A DNA stretch of 5,312 bases, from contig CALBTC010000223.1 in the NCBI GenBank assembly GCA_937967805.1, positions 1 through 5,312 on the forward strand. Direction: 5' to 3'. Under the pieces are notes generated by a model. That model was not told the origin of the DNA, ran no database searches, and worked only from the letters and a program-made list of their open reading frames with translations. Of this stretch, positions 1 through 5,312 are shown piece by piece (positions within the stretch are counted from its first letter, which is position 1; each line of letters begins with the position of its first letter). This stretch comes from an uncultured Anaerolineaceae bacterium. Lineage in GTDB: Bacteria > Chloroflexota > Anaerolineae > Promineifilales > Promineifilaceae. The translations under genes and the position numbers were made by a program.

Positions 1-101
1 TTGTTCGTGGTTTGTTTTTTCGTTCTTATTCATTCGTTGGAACGGTGGAATCCGTGTATTATTGGAAGCAGGAAATAAGCGAAGAAGCGAACGGAAAAGT
101 T

Positions 102-842
102 ATGGCATCTACACAGACTTATCCAAAAATTTTACATGCGGATCAGGAACATGCGGGGCTGCGCACGGCCGTATTCGTCCTGCTTTTTATTTCCTTCATA
201 CTAGCCTTTTTCGGCATCCGGGCGTTGTTAACGGCTTTGAGCGATTCCGGCACGCCGGATTATGCGTTTGTGGCCTCTTGTGGCGGGGCACTGTCGCTGG
301 CTTTGGGGCTGGTGTGGGTGGCAGAAAAGGTGATGAAGCAGTATTGGCCCAGCGGTCGGGCTGTGGTGCTTACCCGTGATGGTGTGCAGACAAAAGCAGA
401 AGAAGCCGAGTCGGTTAAGCTAAACGACGAAAACGACGTGGAGCCGACAGCCTGGTATTTTGATATGCGCGGCTGGCAGCGCGGCGGGCGAGAGCGGCGG
501 GTGCCGCGCACCTGGCTTTGTTTGGCCGTTGAGCTGAAGGCAGATAAGAAACAGATTTCCGTATACACCTACATGTCACCGCGGCAGGCGCGTTCCTGGC
601 TTGAGGCGGAGAACGGCCGTATCCATTTCCACAATATTTCGCCAAAAGACGTGTACGACAGTTCTATCCGGGCCCGCATGAGTGGACCCAGCCGGCCAGA
701 AATTCCGGCGGACGTGCTCACCGGCGATGATGGCCAATATTGGCTGGCCGAGCGCCGCCGCTGGACCGAGGGGTTTGAACTGCCGCCCAAAGAGTTTGAG
801 CAATTTATGGACCATATTCAAACAACCTTACTGAAATTGTGA
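102..842 (+). CDS. Uncharacterised membrane protein with two N-terminal transmembrane helices
   Basis: I do not recognise the family. With the ATG at 102 the protein has 246 residues: a short polar N-terminus, a hydrophobic helix at about residues 22-45, a second at about 54-74, and then a soluble part of about 170 residues rich in Trp, Arg and Glu. This is the layout of a membrane-anchored protein with a cytoplasmic domain, but I see no catalytic motif. The ATG is preceded by a purine-rich GGAAAA (93-98). The frame stays open upstream to the left edge (TTG at 12, GTG at 45 and 54), so a longer or edge-truncated form is possible; the upstream stretch is T-rich and does not read like protein. 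The last Leu codon and the TGA stop lie inside the heptamer repeat that follows, so the C-terminus may have been set by that element. The gene carries two ACGGCCGT palindromes (165, 613). Existence is likely; start and function are uncertain. Confidence 0.65.
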   Translation: MASTQTYPKILHADQEHAGLRTAVFVLLFISFILAFFGIRALLTALSDSGTPDYAFVASCGGALSLALGLVWVAEKVMKQYWPSGRAVVLTRDGVQTKAEEAESVKLNDENDVEPTAWYFDMRGWQRGGRERRVPRTWLCLAVELKADKKQISVYTYMSPRQARSWLEAENGRIHFHNISPKDVYDSSIRARMSGPSRPEIPADVLTGDDGQYWLAERRRWTEGFELPPKEFEQFMDHIQTTLLKL

Positions 843-899
843 ATTGTGAATGAAGTGTTCCGTTCACAATTCACCATTCACAATTCACCATTCACAATT
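837..899. repeat. Heptamer tandem/inverted repeat element forming a hairpin
   Basis: Two TTGTGAA heptamers (837-843, 844-850) are followed by five heptamers reading GTTCACA, ATTCACC, ATTCACA, ATTCACC, ATTCACA (862-896) and a final ATT. The two halves are complementary. Bases 839-850 pair perfectly with 863-874 (12 bp) around a 12-base loop, with further pairs possible using the downstream copies. There is no T-run after the stem, so it is not a standard intrinsic terminator. The design resembles the heptameric short tandemly repeated repetitive (STRR) sequences known from cyanobacteria, but that is analogy. It fills nearly the whole gap between the membrane-protein gene and the acyl-CoA dehydrogenase gene, and includes the stop codon of the former. 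Confidence 0.85.
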
Positions 900-919
900 A
901 CTCCGGAGGATTTCCCACG

Positions 920-2083
920 ATGTTTGACTTTATAACCGAAGAGCACAAGATGATTCAGCAAGAAGCGCGCCGCTTTGCCCAAAATGAAGTGGCTCCCGTG
1001 GCCGAACACCACGATCAAACGGGTGAGTTTCCCATCAACACGGTACGCAAGATGGGCGAACTGGGCTTTATGGGCATTGAAGTGCCGGAAGAGTATGGCG
1101 GCATCGGCATGGATACGCTGGCTTACTCCCTGGCGCTCACCGAAATTTGTAAAGCCGATGCCAGCCACGGCACGGTGATGTCGGTCAACAATTCGCTGTA
1201 CTGCCACGGCATCCTCAAGTTTGGCACCGAAGAGCAGATTCAAAAGTACGTGGTGCCGGTGGCCGGCGGCCAGAAAATTGGGGCGTACAGCCTGACAGAG
1301 CCGATGTCCGGCAGCGATGCGGGCACGATGAAGAGCCGGGCGGTGTTAAATGACGCCGGGACGCATTATGTGATAAACGGCCGTAAATCCTGGGTCACCT
1401 CTGCCCCGTTCGCCGACTACATCGTGCTGTTCACCATGACCCAGCCGGAGAAAAAGCACCAGGGCGTCACCGCCTTCCTCATCGAGACGGATCACGCCGG
1501 TTTTGAGCGGGGCAAAACGGAGCCCAAGCTGGGTATCCGCGCCAGCGCCACCAGCGAGATTATCTTCGATAACTACGAATGTCCGGTAGAAAATCGGCTG
1601 GGCAAAGAGGGTGAAGGTTTCAAAATTGCCATGACGGTGCTGGATGCCGGGCGCATCGGCATCGCGTCGCAGGCGTTGGGCATTGCCGAGGCGGCGCTGG
1701 AGGCCAGCATAAAATATGCCCAGGAGCGCGAAGCGTTTGGCCAGAAGATTGGCCAGTTCCAGATGATTCAGCAAAAGCTGGCCGACATGAAGTGCCGCGT
1801 CGATGCCAGCCGCCTGCTCATTTACCAGGCGTGCCTGGCCAAAAAAGCAGCTAAGGCAACGGGGGAACGGTACTCGCTAGAAGCCAGCATGGCCAAGCTG
1901 TACGCCAGCGAAACGGCGATGTATGTCACCACCGAAGCGATTCAAATTCATGGGGGGATGGGATACAGCAAGGAGATGCCGCTGGAACGCTACTTCCGCG
2001 ATGCCAAAATTACAGAAATATACGAAGGCACCAGCGAGATTCAGCGGCTGGTGATTGCCCGCAGTTTGACGGGGCTGAGGTAG
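920..2083 (+). CDS. Acyl-CoA dehydrogenase, short-chain/butyryl-CoA dehydrogenase type
   Basis: This is an FAD enzyme that oxidises acyl-CoA to trans-2-enoyl-CoA, passing electrons to electron-transfer flavoprotein; it acts in the cytoplasm in fatty-acid or branched-chain acyl-CoA breakdown. At 387 residues it is the normal family length. Visible marks are: the N-terminal helical domain; family signature 1 at 122-135 (SLTEPMSGSDAG, flavin and substrate contact); the middle beta-domain at about 123-230; the FAD-contact motif R270-E-A-F273-G at the start of the C-terminal helical domain; QIHGGMGY at 342-349; and the catalytic base Glu369 in IYEGTSEIQR. Glu at this place is typical of short- and medium-chain and butyryl-CoA dehydrogenases, not of the long-chain or isovaleryl types. 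The ATG has a strong GGAGGA (905-910) nine bases upstream. The exact substrate cannot be read from sequence alone. No etf, thiolase or hydratase gene is in view. The gene is bordered on both sides by hairpin repeat elements, and its TAG runs straight into the second. Confidence 0.96.
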   Translation: MFDFITEEHKMIQQEARRFAQNEVAPVAEHHDQTGEFPINTVRKMGELGFMGIEVPEEYGGIGMDTLAYSLALTEICKADASHGTVMSVNNSLYCHGILKFGTEEQIQKYVVPVAGGQKIGAYSLTEPMSGSDAGTMKSRAVLNDAGTHYVINGRKSWVTSAPFADYIVLFTMTQPEKKHQGVTAFLIETDHAGFERGKTEPKLGIRASATSEIIFDNYECPVENRLGKEGEGFKIAMTVLDAGRIGIASQALGIAEAALEASIKYAQEREAFGQKIGQFQMIQQKLADMKCRVDASRLLIYQACLAKKAAKATGERYSLEASMAKLYASETAMYVTTEAIQIHGGMGYSKEMPLERYFRDAKITEIYEGTSEIQRLVIARSLTGLR

Positions 2084-2145
2084 CAAGTTTGCAGGTCTGC
2101 AAGTGGCAGTGGCAAACTTACAGACTTGCTACTTGCAGACTTTTT
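2082..2145. repeat. Second hairpin repeat element built from 7-8-base words
   Basis: The right half reads as successive units ACTTACAG (2116-2123), ACTTGCT (2124-2130), ACTTGCAG (2131-2138) and ACTT. The left half carries the complements: AGCAAGT (2082-2088), then TTGCAGGT, then CTGCAAGT (2097-2104). Several pairings are possible: 2085-2092 with 2112-2119 (8 bp, perfect), 2093-2104 with 2131-2142 (12 bp, one G-T), and the local palindrome 2089-2094/2097-2102. The element fills the gap between the convergent acyl-CoA dehydrogenase and yggT genes. It differs in sequence from the element at 837-899 but has the same architecture. Confidence 0.8.
2093..2145 (+). terminator. Probable intrinsic terminator of the acyl-CoA dehydrogenase gene
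   Basis: The stem AGGTCTGCAAGT (2093-2104) pairs with ACTTGCAGACTT (2131-2142). It has a 26-base loop and is followed by a run of five T (2141-2145), starting ten bases after the TAG stop. The long loop and competing pairings make it less clean than a textbook terminator. On the minus strand no T-run follows the hairpin, so it would serve the plus-strand gene better than yggT. Confidence 0.55.
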
Positions 2146-2422
2146 AAGCCAGTCCAATCAAAATATTGATTAAAACTCTACGGAGCAAATCCAGGCCGAT
2201 TAAAACGACAATCGGCGTGAAGTCCAGGCCGCCCATAGAGGGCATAATGCGGCGCACGGGCTCCATGATAGGCTCCGTGGCCTGGAAGATGAAGCGCAAA
2301 ATGGGGCCCCAGGTTGGATGGTATGGGTCTACCCGAATCCAGGAAAAAATGACGCGGGCAAAGATCAAAATGGTGTAAACCTGGAACAAAATGTTAATGG
2401 CGTTTGCTAAAGCGATGATCAT
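2144..2422 (-). CDS. yggT: YggT family (YlmG/Ycf19-like) small membrane protein
   Basis: This 92-residue integral membrane protein is one YGGT domain, the size of YlmG and Ycf19 proteins; E. coli YggT has two copies in tandem. It shows a hydrophobic helix at about 3-24, then SWIRVDP (27-33), the family core ATEPIMEPVRRIMP (48-61), GGLDFTPIV (64-72) and a second helix at about 68-90. The precise role is not settled; relatives are linked to cell division and osmotic tolerance in bacteria and to nucleoid or complex assembly in plastids. The start at 2422 is chosen because AAGGA lies seven bases upstream, next to a run of seven T, and because the family begins here. The frame is open further upstream, but that part overlaps yggS. 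It starts 17 bases after the yggS stop and is surely co-transcribed with it. Its TAA overlaps the T-run of the repeat element beyond it. Confidence 0.93.
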   Translation of the reverse strand: MIIALANAINILFQVYTILIFARVIFSWIRVDPYHPTWGPILRFIFQATEPIMEPVRRIMPSMGGLDFTPIVVLIGLDLLRRVLINILIGLA

Positions 2423-2439
2423 AAAAAAATCCTTGTGTA

Positions 2440-3180
2440 TTAGTGTGTTTGCCGTTCGCCAAAAATGGCGCGGCCGATGCGCACATGGGTGGCACCTTCG
2501 GCGATGGCCAGTTGGTAGTCGTTGGTCATGCCCATAGAAAGGGCTAACGGCCGTTCCAACCCCATCTCCTCTTGCAGCCACTCGGCCAGCCGGCGGGTGC
2601 GCTTAAAAACAGTGCGAATAAAGTCTGGCTCTGCTTCCCACGGAGCCATTGTCATCACTCCCTGGAGGGATAAACCGGGCAGCCGGGCCACCGTTTCCCC
2701 AAAAGTACGGATTTCCTGGCGCTGCGTTGCACTGTTTTCCCAATCCGTGGCATTCACTCCTGATTTACTAATCTCGCCGGAGACGTTTATTTCCAAGAAT
2801 GTGGGTAAGCGACGGCCGTTCTCCTCCAACCGTTTCGAGAGCCGATTGGCAATCTTCAGCCGGTCCAGGGCGTGAAATGTGTCGGCAAAGTCGGCCACCA
2901 GGCTGGTTTTGCGGCTTTGCAGCGTGCCGATGAAGTGCCAGACGATGCCGCTGTCTGCGCCCAGTTCTGCTTCGACGAGCGGCCGTTTCTCTTCTAGCTC
3001 TTCGGCCCGGTTCTCACCAAAATGGCGCATCCCAGCAGCGTACGCTTCCAGGATGGTTTCCACCGGCCACGTTTTGGTCACGGCGACCAGGGTAATGTCG
3101 TCTGGGTTGCGCTTGGCTTGCTGGGCGGTTTGTTGAATAGATTGTAAAACGGCGTGATAGCGAGTTTCTAGTGTGCTCAT
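2440..3180 (-). CDS. yggS: YggS/PLPBP family pyridoxal-phosphate homeostasis protein
   Basis: This cytoplasmic PLP-binding TIM-barrel protein (COG0325, like E. coli YggS, B. subtilis YlmE and human PLPBP) has no known catalytic activity and keeps free PLP and amino-/keto-acid pools in balance. At 246 residues it is slightly longer than the usual 225-235. Visible marks are LVAVTKTWP with the PLP Schiff-base Lys36, HFGENRAEE (53-61), WHFIGTLQSRK (81-91), EINVSGEISKSG (130-141), and the phosphate-binding C-terminal block LSMGMTNDYQLAIAEGATHVRIGRAIFG (214-241; read as SMGMTND, GATHVRIG and AIFG). It is followed by yggT after 17 bases. Firmicutes and actinobacteria usually place sepF between these two genes; here it is absent, as in E. 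coli. No Shine-Dalgarno precedes the ATG, and an extended -10 box ends only six bases before it, which suggests leaderless translation. It carries two ACGGCCGT palindromes in two different frames. Confidence 0.96.
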   Translation of the reverse strand: MSTLETRYHAVLQSIQQTAQQAKRNPDDITLVAVTKTWPVETILEAYAAGMRHFGENRAEELEEKRPLVEAELGADSGIVWHFIGTLQSRKTSLVADFADTFHALDRLKIANRLSKRLEENGRRLPTFLEINVSGEISKSGVNATDWENSATQRQEIRTFGETVARLPGLSLQGVMTMAPWEAEPDFIRTVFKRTRRLAEWLQEEMGLERPLALSMGMTNDYQLAIAEGATHVRIGRAIFGERQTH

Positions 3181-3186
3181 GGGCAG

Positions 3187-3195
3187 ATTATAGCA
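3187..3195 (-). promoter_or_regulatory. Extended -10 promoter element of yggS
   Basis: Read on the minus strand, the bases are TGCTATAAT: a consensus TATAAT (3192-3187) with the TGn extension. There is no good -35 hexamer at 17 bases (CTGCCG), which an extended -10 can compensate for. Counting the usual six bases after the box, transcription would start at 3180, the A of the yggS ATG. This gives the yggS-yggT pair its own promoter in the 48-base gap after the lipoprotein gene. Confidence 0.6.
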
Positions 3196-3200
3196 GGGGA

Positions 3201-3213
3201 ACGGCCGTACGGC
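3201..3213. promoter_or_regulatory. Two overlapping palindromes upstream of the yggS -10 box
   Basis: ACGGCCGT (3201-3208) overlaps the perfect 10-base palindrome GCCGTACGGC (3204-3213). They sit between the predicted -10 and -35 positions of the yggS promoter, where a repressor could act. The first is also a copy of the octamer repeated through the window, so an operator role is only a possibility. Confidence 0.3.
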
Positions 3214-3228
3214 AGAAAAAGCAGCGAT

Positions 3229-4728
3229 CTATTCGCCCGGTTCTAACATGAACATCTGCCCATTCCACCGATAAATTTCTTCCCACAAATCCAGCTCATT
3301 CCACCAGCAAAATTCGGTCGGGTCGGGGTAAATGTCATCATAAATTTTGCAGTCCGTTCCTTCTGTCTGGTATCCACGTCCGGCGAGAATTTCAAACTGG
3401 CCATCTTCGTCAATATCATCCAACCGAACACCGAATAAATCTGAGCGAATAATATCTCCCACAACATTTGCAATTTGGGTGACTTCTTGTTCCTCAACCT
3501 CAAATGCTAACAACTGCTGAATTCCTAACCCTGTAGCAAGAACAACCAATTCTGTTCTCCCATCGCTTGTGATGTCTTGCCAAAAAACCTTTGTGAAATC
3601 TGGTAGGCACTCAAAAGCTTCGCCTGTTGGTTCATCATTGAGGTTGAGTGTGCAACGAAAAATAGGGCGATAACTATCAGACTCATCGAGTTCTGATGTG
3701 ATTGTTGCCGTGCCGTTTGTTTGACTGCTTGCAGATAACACCGAGTCAGATGTGACTGTATACTCTGGCTCAAGCACATTTTCAGAGATTTTTTCAAAAA
3801 AAGTGCCATTCCAAGTGTAGGTTTTCATTGTGGAGGTAAAGACACGTTGGGAAGACGAAATATGCCCATATCCTTTTACATCTGGAGCATAAAATGATTT
3901 ATTGATAACTACGAAGCCTGGGTTATTTTCCTCATCAAGACTTCTTTCAGTGATAGTTGTAACTAGGCCGATGCTGGTGTAATTAGAAAGTTGTCCGGTA
4001 ATTCCCCACCACGCGACATTGCAAGTAGTCTCGCAATGGATCATGTAACGTGTCCAGGTAGTTTCAAGAAACCCAGTGCCACCTGTGTCACTTTTAAAAT
4101 CAAAAATCACTTCAGAATTGGCATCGTTTGTCCAATCTTCAAATGTCACTCGTAACCCTGGTGAATATTTTGCACCGTCCATGATAACAAGCGGAGTACC
4201 GTATTGCTCACCATCCCACAGGCTGACCACAATAAAACCGTTGCTCCAAAGAAAAGGGAACATGTCAGCCAAGATTAAATCGCTTTCTCCATCTCCGTTG
4301 GCATCCTCGTAAAATATTTGTGCATATTCGGTTAGATCGTTCTCCATGAAGTAGTCATTTAGAGAGATAAGTTCCAAGCCTCGATCTGGGTAGAAAAACA
4401 AGACTGGAGACAACGACAAGAAGTCCTCAATTTCTGCAAGAGTTGGTTCCCTCTTTGTCAATAAAAAAGAAGGAATGGGAACTGCCGTTGCGGTATCTGT
4501 CGCGGCTGGCGGAACTGTTTGTGCTAACGTTGCTGTTATTGCGGGGGAGGGTTCAGGGGTGTTTGTAGGGGGAACGGCCGTTTCCATCATCAATTCAACT
4601 TGTGGCGTGGAAACGGCCGTTTCTGTAGGTTCAACAATCGACGGAGCAAACTGGCAGCTAACAAGCAATCCCCAAAAAAGAATCAGGAAAGTGGTTGCAG
4701 CTGCCAGTTTCTGCTTCATTGACGTCAT
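3229..4728 (-). CDS. Large exported lipoprotein with FG-GAP/VCBS-like calcium-type repeats
   Basis: This 499-residue protein starts with a signal peptide and the lipobox LVSC (22-25), so Cys25 should be lipidated and the protein anchored outside the membrane. A Thr/Pro-rich spacer follows (about 30-86), with repeated TAV words (ETAVSTP, ETAVPPTNTP, TATAVPIP). The rest is folded and acidic, with repeats of the type D-x-[ND]-x-D-G-x-x-[DE]-hydrophobic: DANGDGESDLIL (142-153), a weaker NDANSEVIF (201-209), DITSDGRTELVV (385-396) and DIDEDGQFEILAG (438-450). These resemble the metal-binding loops of FG-GAP/VCBS beta-propellers. Six further Cys (232, 236, 359, 374, 460, 474) could form disulfides. 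The function is unknown; surface binding is a guess. The start at 4728 is chosen because ATGA overlaps the stop of the upstream gene; Met4 (ATG at 4719) is an alternative. Sampled GC is clearly lower than in the neighbours (22 of 60 bases at 3901-3960), which hints at a separate origin. Confidence 0.85.
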   Translation of the reverse strand: MTSMKQKLAAATTFLILFWGLLVSCQFAPSIVEPTETAVSTPQVELMMETAVPPTNTPEPSPAITATLAQTVPPAATDTATAVPIPSFLLTKREPTLAEIEDFLSLSPVLFFYPDRGLELISLNDYFMENDLTEYAQIFYEDANGDGESDLILADMFPFLWSNGFIVVSLWDGEQYGTPLVIMDGAKYSPGLRVTFEDWTNDANSEVIFDFKSDTGGTGFLETTWTRYMIHCETTCNVAWWGITGQLSNYTSIGLVTTITERSLDEENNPGFVVINKSFYAPDVKGYGHISSSQRVFTSTMKTYTWNGTFFEKISENVLEPEYTVTSDSVLSASSQTNGTATITSELDESDSYRPIFRCTLNLNDEPTGEAFECLPDFTKVFWQDITSDGRTELVVLATGLGIQQLLAFEVEEQEVTQIANVVGDIIRSDLFGVRLDDIDEDGQFEILAGRGYQTEGTDCKIYDDIYPDPTEFCWWNELDLWEEIYRWNGQMFMLEPGE

Positions 4729-5312
4729 CCCGTGTAGCTAATTTGGAAAATGATCCCCGTCGCCCAATCGGCCACGTACAGGCTGCCGTCGGGGCCGGTG
4801 ACCACGTCGATGGGGGCGGCAAAGCCGGTGGCAAAGTTAACCGGGGCCGACGAGCCGCCTGCGCCGATGTGCATGATTTTTTGCGCGCCAGGGAAGGCGC
4901 TCCACAAGGCGACAAAAATGGCATTGTTGTAGCCAGGGAACTGGCTGCCGTTATAGACGGCCACGCCGGTGGGGGCAGAACTGGGCGTAAATTGGGCCAA
5001 TGGCGGGATGACGGTGACGCCTTCGGGCGGGCTAAAGCAAACGTCGCAGTCGTAGTACGGGTAGCCGTGAATGGCGCCGGGCACGACGCGGTGCAGCCGT
5101 TCCGGTGGATCGTAGTCGGGCGTGTTGTCGGTGGCCCAAAGCTGGCCAAAACCGTCCCAGGCGATGTCGTACGGGTTGCGGAAGCCGGTGGCGTAGACCG
5201 AGACTTCACCCGTGTCCGGGTGAAAGCGCAAGATAGCGGCTTCGTAAGGGTGCATTTCATGCTGCTGCCCGGCGTTGGGGCCTTCTGAAATCTCACCATG
5301 ATCAGCTCTGGC
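4725..5312 (-). CDS. C-terminal part of a PQQ-dependent sugar dehydrogenase-like (glucose/sorbosone dehydrogenase) beta-propeller
   Basis: The frame is open to the right edge; the visible 195 residues are the C-terminal half or less of the protein. Recognisable marks, numbered from the edge, are AAILRFHPDTG (25-35), VYATGFRNPYDIAWDGFGQLWATDN (39-63, the family's 'GxRNPxxxAxDxxGxLWxTDN' block) and the final blade PIDVVTGPDGSLYVADWATGIIFQI (167-191; key part GPDGSLYVAD). Members are usually exported and oxidise sugars or sugar alcohols with PQQ as cofactor, but many homologues, including those from environmental bacteria, have no tested activity. The N-terminal part with any signal peptide and the catalytic His lie outside the window, so activity cannot be judged. 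Its TGA overlaps the lipoprotein ATG by four bases (ATGA), which implies one transcript and coupled translation. An ATG at 5255 is internal, not the start, because homology to the propeller continues upstream of it. Confidence 0.88.
   Translation of the reverse strand, partial: ARADHGEISEGPNAGQQHEMHPYEAAILRFHPDTGEVSVYATGFRNPYDIAWDGFGQLWATDNTPDYDPPERLHRVVPGAIHGYPYYDCDVCFSPPEGVTVIPPLAQFTPSSAPTGVAVYNGSQFPGYNNAIFVALWSAFPGAQKIMHIGAGGSSAPVNFATGFAAPIDVVTGPDGSLYVADWATGIIFQISYTG

Larger units (their letters stand above)
165..4620. repeat. Dispersed palindromic octamer ACGGCCGT, eight exact copies
   Basis: Exact copies lie at 165-172, 613-620, 1377-1384, 2547-2554, 2812-2819, 3201-3208, 4574-4581 and 4613-4620. 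In six of the eight the preceding base is A, and the following base is always A or T, so the wider consensus is AACGGCCGTW. Seven are inside genes and one is intergenic. Near copies with one change are at 2979-2986 and 4481-4488. By chance at about 55% GC one expects roughly 0.1 copy in this length. Confidence 0.9.

Noticed and set aside
37..62. TTGGAA and TATTAT as a promoter before the first gene
   Set aside because: The spacer is only 14 bases and neither box is a good match; not strong enough to list.
12..101. TTG start at 12 for the first gene
   Set aside because: There is no ribosome site near it and the T-rich stretch reads like non-coding DNA; the ATG at 102 with GGAAAA is preferred, though an edge-truncated longer gene is not excluded.
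862..899. CRISPR-like array
   Set aside because: The period is seven bases with no spacers, and there are no cas genes; it is a simple heptamer repeat.
878..1243. Minus-strand frame of 121 codons opposite the start of the acyl-CoA dehydrogenase
   Set aside because: It is antisense to a strongly conserved gene and begins in it; no independent support.
2423..2581. Longer YggT of 145 residues starting inside yggS
   Set aside because: The added N-terminus is not membrane-like and is a shadow of the yggS C-terminus; the internal ATG at 2422 has its own AAGGA and fits the family start.
4695..5288. Long plus-strand open frame of 197 codons opposite the sugar-dehydrogenase-like gene
   Set aside because: It is the complement of a high-GC gene with clear propeller motifs; the translated product is Gly/Val/Arg-rich without family features, and there is no ribosome site.
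4658..5299. Minus-strand frame of 213 codons overlapping the same gene
   Set aside because: The product is a Thr/Pro/Arg/Ser-rich frame-shifted reading of the propeller gene, a usual shadow of GC-rich DNA.

Overview
The window looks like ordinary chromosomal DNA from a free-living bacterium, most likely a member of the Chloroflexota (Anaerolineae-like). That placement is an inference. It rests on the mix of a butyryl-CoA-dehydrogenase-type acyl-CoA dehydrogenase, a single-domain YggT next to YggS, a Thr/Pro-rich lipoprotein and a PQQ-type sugar dehydrogenase, and on a striking over-representation of the octamer ACGGCCGT. No 16S or other decisive marker is present. There are no RNA genes, CRISPR arrays, transposases or phage genes, and I found no obviously new multi-gene system.

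Layout: (1) 102-842 (+) is an unrecognised two-helix membrane protein whose frame is open to the left edge. (2) 837-899 is an intergenic element of heptamers (ATTCACA/ATTCACC and the complement) able to form a hairpin; it supplies the stop codon of gene 1. (3) 920-2083 (+) is a complete acyl-CoA dehydrogenase with a good ribosome site. (4) 2082-2145 is a second element, different in sequence but built the same way from 7-8-base words, forming a hairpin with a T-run between convergent genes. (5) 2440-3180 and 2144-2422 (-) are a yggS-yggT pair, 17 bases apart. An extended -10 box sits so close to the yggS ATG that the mRNA is predicted to be leaderless. (6) 3229-4728 (-) is a large lipoprotein with FG-GAP/VCBS-like aspartate-rich repeats and visibly lower GC than its neighbours. 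(7) 4725 to the right edge (-) is the C-terminal part of a glucose/sorbosone-dehydrogenase-like beta-propeller, whose TGA overlaps the lipoprotein ATG as ATGA.

Functionally, the minus-strand genes form two groups. One is an exported pair (propeller dehydrogenase plus lipoprotein, translationally coupled). The other is a housekeeping pair (YggS for PLP homeostasis, YggT in the membrane). The acyl-CoA dehydrogenase serves fatty-acid or branched-chain acyl-CoA oxidation and has no pathway partner in view.

The most interesting signals are at the DNA level: eight exact copies of the palindrome ACGGCCGT in 5.3 kb, used in all three reading frames and between genes (compare HIP1 of cyanobacteria), and two heptamer-type hairpin elements that lie flush with the stop codons of three genes.
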